Source: Topomyia yanbarensis (taxonomy: Eukaryota > Arthropoda > Insecta > Diptera > Culicidae). Taken from it: DNA of 64,000 nt. Below, piece after piece: positions 62,130 to 64,000 of this stretch; position 1 is the first letter of the stretch; every line of letters begins with the position of its first letter. Made by a program: the position numbers and the translations under genes. The notes under the pieces were generated by a model, which had not been told where the DNA came from, made no database searches, and saw only the letters and a list, made by a program, of their open reading frames with translations. The stretch covers positions 12,710,001 through 12,774,000 of the forward strand of contig NC_080672.1 in NCBI RefSeq assembly GCF_030247195.1, given 5' to 3'.

Positions 62130-64000
62130 TCGGCAGTACAACTAAAACTTCCTTGTATCAAAACACCCGTTTCAGATCGTAGTAGCCAAAGCAAATTCGA
62201 GCAAACGAACTATAGCTGTTTGTTTATGTTTACCTATTTGATTAGATTCTTTCCAATTAAAATCTTCACAGCAACGGATTCTGTTTAAGAAACGATTGCA
62301 AGATCACTTTAGCAGTGCAACATTAATCGCTGCTTAATTTACAACAAATCAACTGTATTCATAACAGGTTAGATAATTACAGCAAATTAATGACGTCGAC
62401 TGGATTCGATCGTTACGTAAACGATTGTACCAGTGCCGTTTAATCATCGGTAATTATCTCCTTGTCGCCTATCAGCACGACGTTTTACATATGTCAAATG
62501 GCCAGCAACGCTAGCTGCCACCTTCGCTAGCAGGCGCAGTAATCCAATCGAAGCCACTCACTGAAACGGCGGCACTCAAATCACCCAACTCCAATCGATT
62601 CGCGTATGCAGAGTTACGTTGGGGAAGTGGGGGACTAGCCGGTTGTTTCCAATCAGTGCTGCTCCCCATCCGTATACGATAGACACTCTTTCTCAGTTTG
62701 GTCCGACTCTCGGTTTGTGTGTTGTGGGGTCAAAGCAATATTGCTCGCCGCGGCCAGTTTTCGCTCTTTCGACGATTTTTTTCTTCTTCTTTCGGTGGAG
62801 CTGGATCGGGTCACACTCCGTCCACGAGACAATCGCCGTCGTCGTCACTCTGATTTGTAATGTCGATTGGGTCGAACGTGTCCGCGTTCCGCTGCTGCCA
62901 GTAGTAGGCTCAGGAAAGAAAAGCTGAAATAGTAGATATCGCTTCTGCTTGGCTGCTTCCTGCTGAGCTACATTATCACCACCATCATCATCATCATCGT
63001 CGTCGTCGTAGTAGCCATCGTTTGGTCTGCCATCAACGACTCAAGGTAGGCTGCGAGTGAGCCCATAACAAAATCGGTTGTGATAATTTTCGTGCGCGGG
63101 GCAATGGTTTGTCGGTGTTGTTGAGATTCCCCCGTACAGAAAAAACCAGCTGATTTAGTGTCTGGGGGGATCCATGTTGTTTGAATCATCTCGATCCAAG
63201 TTGGCAAAGTGGTGAATACAAGAAGAAAAAGGTTTCTCAAGGTGGTTTGGTTTGTTACCTTACGGAAAGGGGAGTGTGGGGCGCAGTGAGTGAATGCCGT
63301 GAATGCGAAGAAGATTCCGAAGCCTGCTGCTCTGACACTCGAGAAGCTGTGCGGGAAGAGAAGTTTCGTGTTTGTTATTTGGCGAGAATAAAAGCGGGGT
63401 AGAGCGTTTAATAAATTCTTGCGAGTGTTGAAAAAAGGCAATAAAATATATTGGATTCTGGATTCAGCGAAATGAAGGCGAACAGACTGTGAAATGCAAC
63501 AGACGGCATCGGTGTGGTTTTCTTTGTGCGATTATTGGTTGCTTTGTACATTTCTGTGAAACACATACAAAGCGGGCACACAATAGTTTCTATTTATTTC
63601 CGTCCAGTCCGATTTGCGTCGCTTCCCCGCAAGCAATTGTACTGTGCAAATATATGATAACACCATAATTGAATTAATAATAATGTGTGTCTGTTGTGGT
63701 CGATAAATAGTTTAGCCGTGAGTGCTCTTTTCAGTTTTCTTTTGTTGGTCCCGTTTTGTGGTTCTTTTTTTAGTCTTCCCCGCTGTTACAATTGGCGCCC
63801 AATAAGTCATCATAGCTAGTAAAAAAAATTAGTTCCTTTCAAAATGTTCGCTGATTTCCATGATTGCTTTAAATATTGACAGCTTGACGATCATCGATTA
63901 GTTCCCGTAATTTTTTGGTTGCGAAAAATTGCCCCCAACCTCATCAATTCGCTTGAAAGGCTTCACCTATTTTTAGAATTCATGTCCTGACTTAAAGTCG
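62130..64000. other. Gene-like unique DNA, no coding exon proven
   Basis: From 62.5 to 63.5 kb the sequence is GC/CpG-richer, with an initiator-like TCTCAGTTTG near 62692, a CAT/CGT triplet run at 62975-63010 and a possible donor GTAGGC at about 63045, so a non-coding 5' exon is conceivable. The long minus-strand frame here (62968-63441) has no domain, and its Met run comes from the triplet repeat. Near 63789 'gttacaattggcgccc' resembles an LTR end plus primer-binding site. Confidence 0.3.

Noticed and set aside
62968..63441. 157-codon minus-strand frame ending in Thr and Met runs
   Set aside because: The runs come from a CAT/CGT triplet repeat. No domain or conserved composition was seen.

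Overview
This is a 64 kb piece of an AT-rich, repeat-dense animal genome, most likely from a mosquito and probably a culicine (Aedes-type) one. The reasons are a spliced insect-type SLC17 transporter gene with a very long first intron, several LOA/Lian-like, Jockey-like and RTE-like LINE remnants, tRNA-derived SINEs of a kind I associate with culicines, and many MITEs. The species call is inference. Nothing in the window looks bacterial or organellar. Only one host protein-coding gene is well supported. It is an SLC17-family (organic anion / inorganic phosphate cotransporter-like) major facilitator on the + strand: a 5' exon at about 7.43-8.33 kb, a 12.6 kb intron full of repeats, then four coding exons at 20.92-22.77 kb and a 3' UTR to about 23.5 kb. 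All splice phases agree and give a protein of 545 residues. A second, much weaker host candidate is a short first coding exon at 44.85 kb behind a TATA box. Layout: 0-7 kb is intergenic, with an RT fragment, a CT microsatellite, a 9-bp minisatellite and a full-length copy of a dispersed hairpin repeat. 7-24 kb is the SLC17 gene; its intron 1 holds LINE, SINE and MITE remnants, including a 5'-truncated LINE with a 14-bp target duplication. 24-31 kb is a cluster of the dispersed hairpin repeat, a TTA-flanked MITE and a large foldback structure. 31.3-38.6 kb is a three-layer nest of DNA transposons: a hAT-like element with 8-bp duplication ATCGCGAA, containing a TA-flanked pogo-like element with a perfect 24-bp inverted repeat, containing a second hAT-like element with 8-bp duplication GATATGAC. 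40.5-41.7 kb holds a GC-rich degenerate tandem repeat beside a broken mariner-type transposase. 46.4-57.8 kb is a second nest: LOA-like LINE sequence is split by a hAT-like element (duplication GTAGGAAG) that contains a decayed Jockey-like LINE and a LINE with two intact ORFs (499 and 1008 aa). 58-64 kb has a degenerate tandem array, a 917-bp TA-flanked element, a possible LTR, an RNase H remnant, a SINE and gene-like unique sequence. Apart from the transporter there is no sign of genes working together. What the window mainly records is successive transposon insertions that can be ordered from target-site duplications read directly in the sequence.
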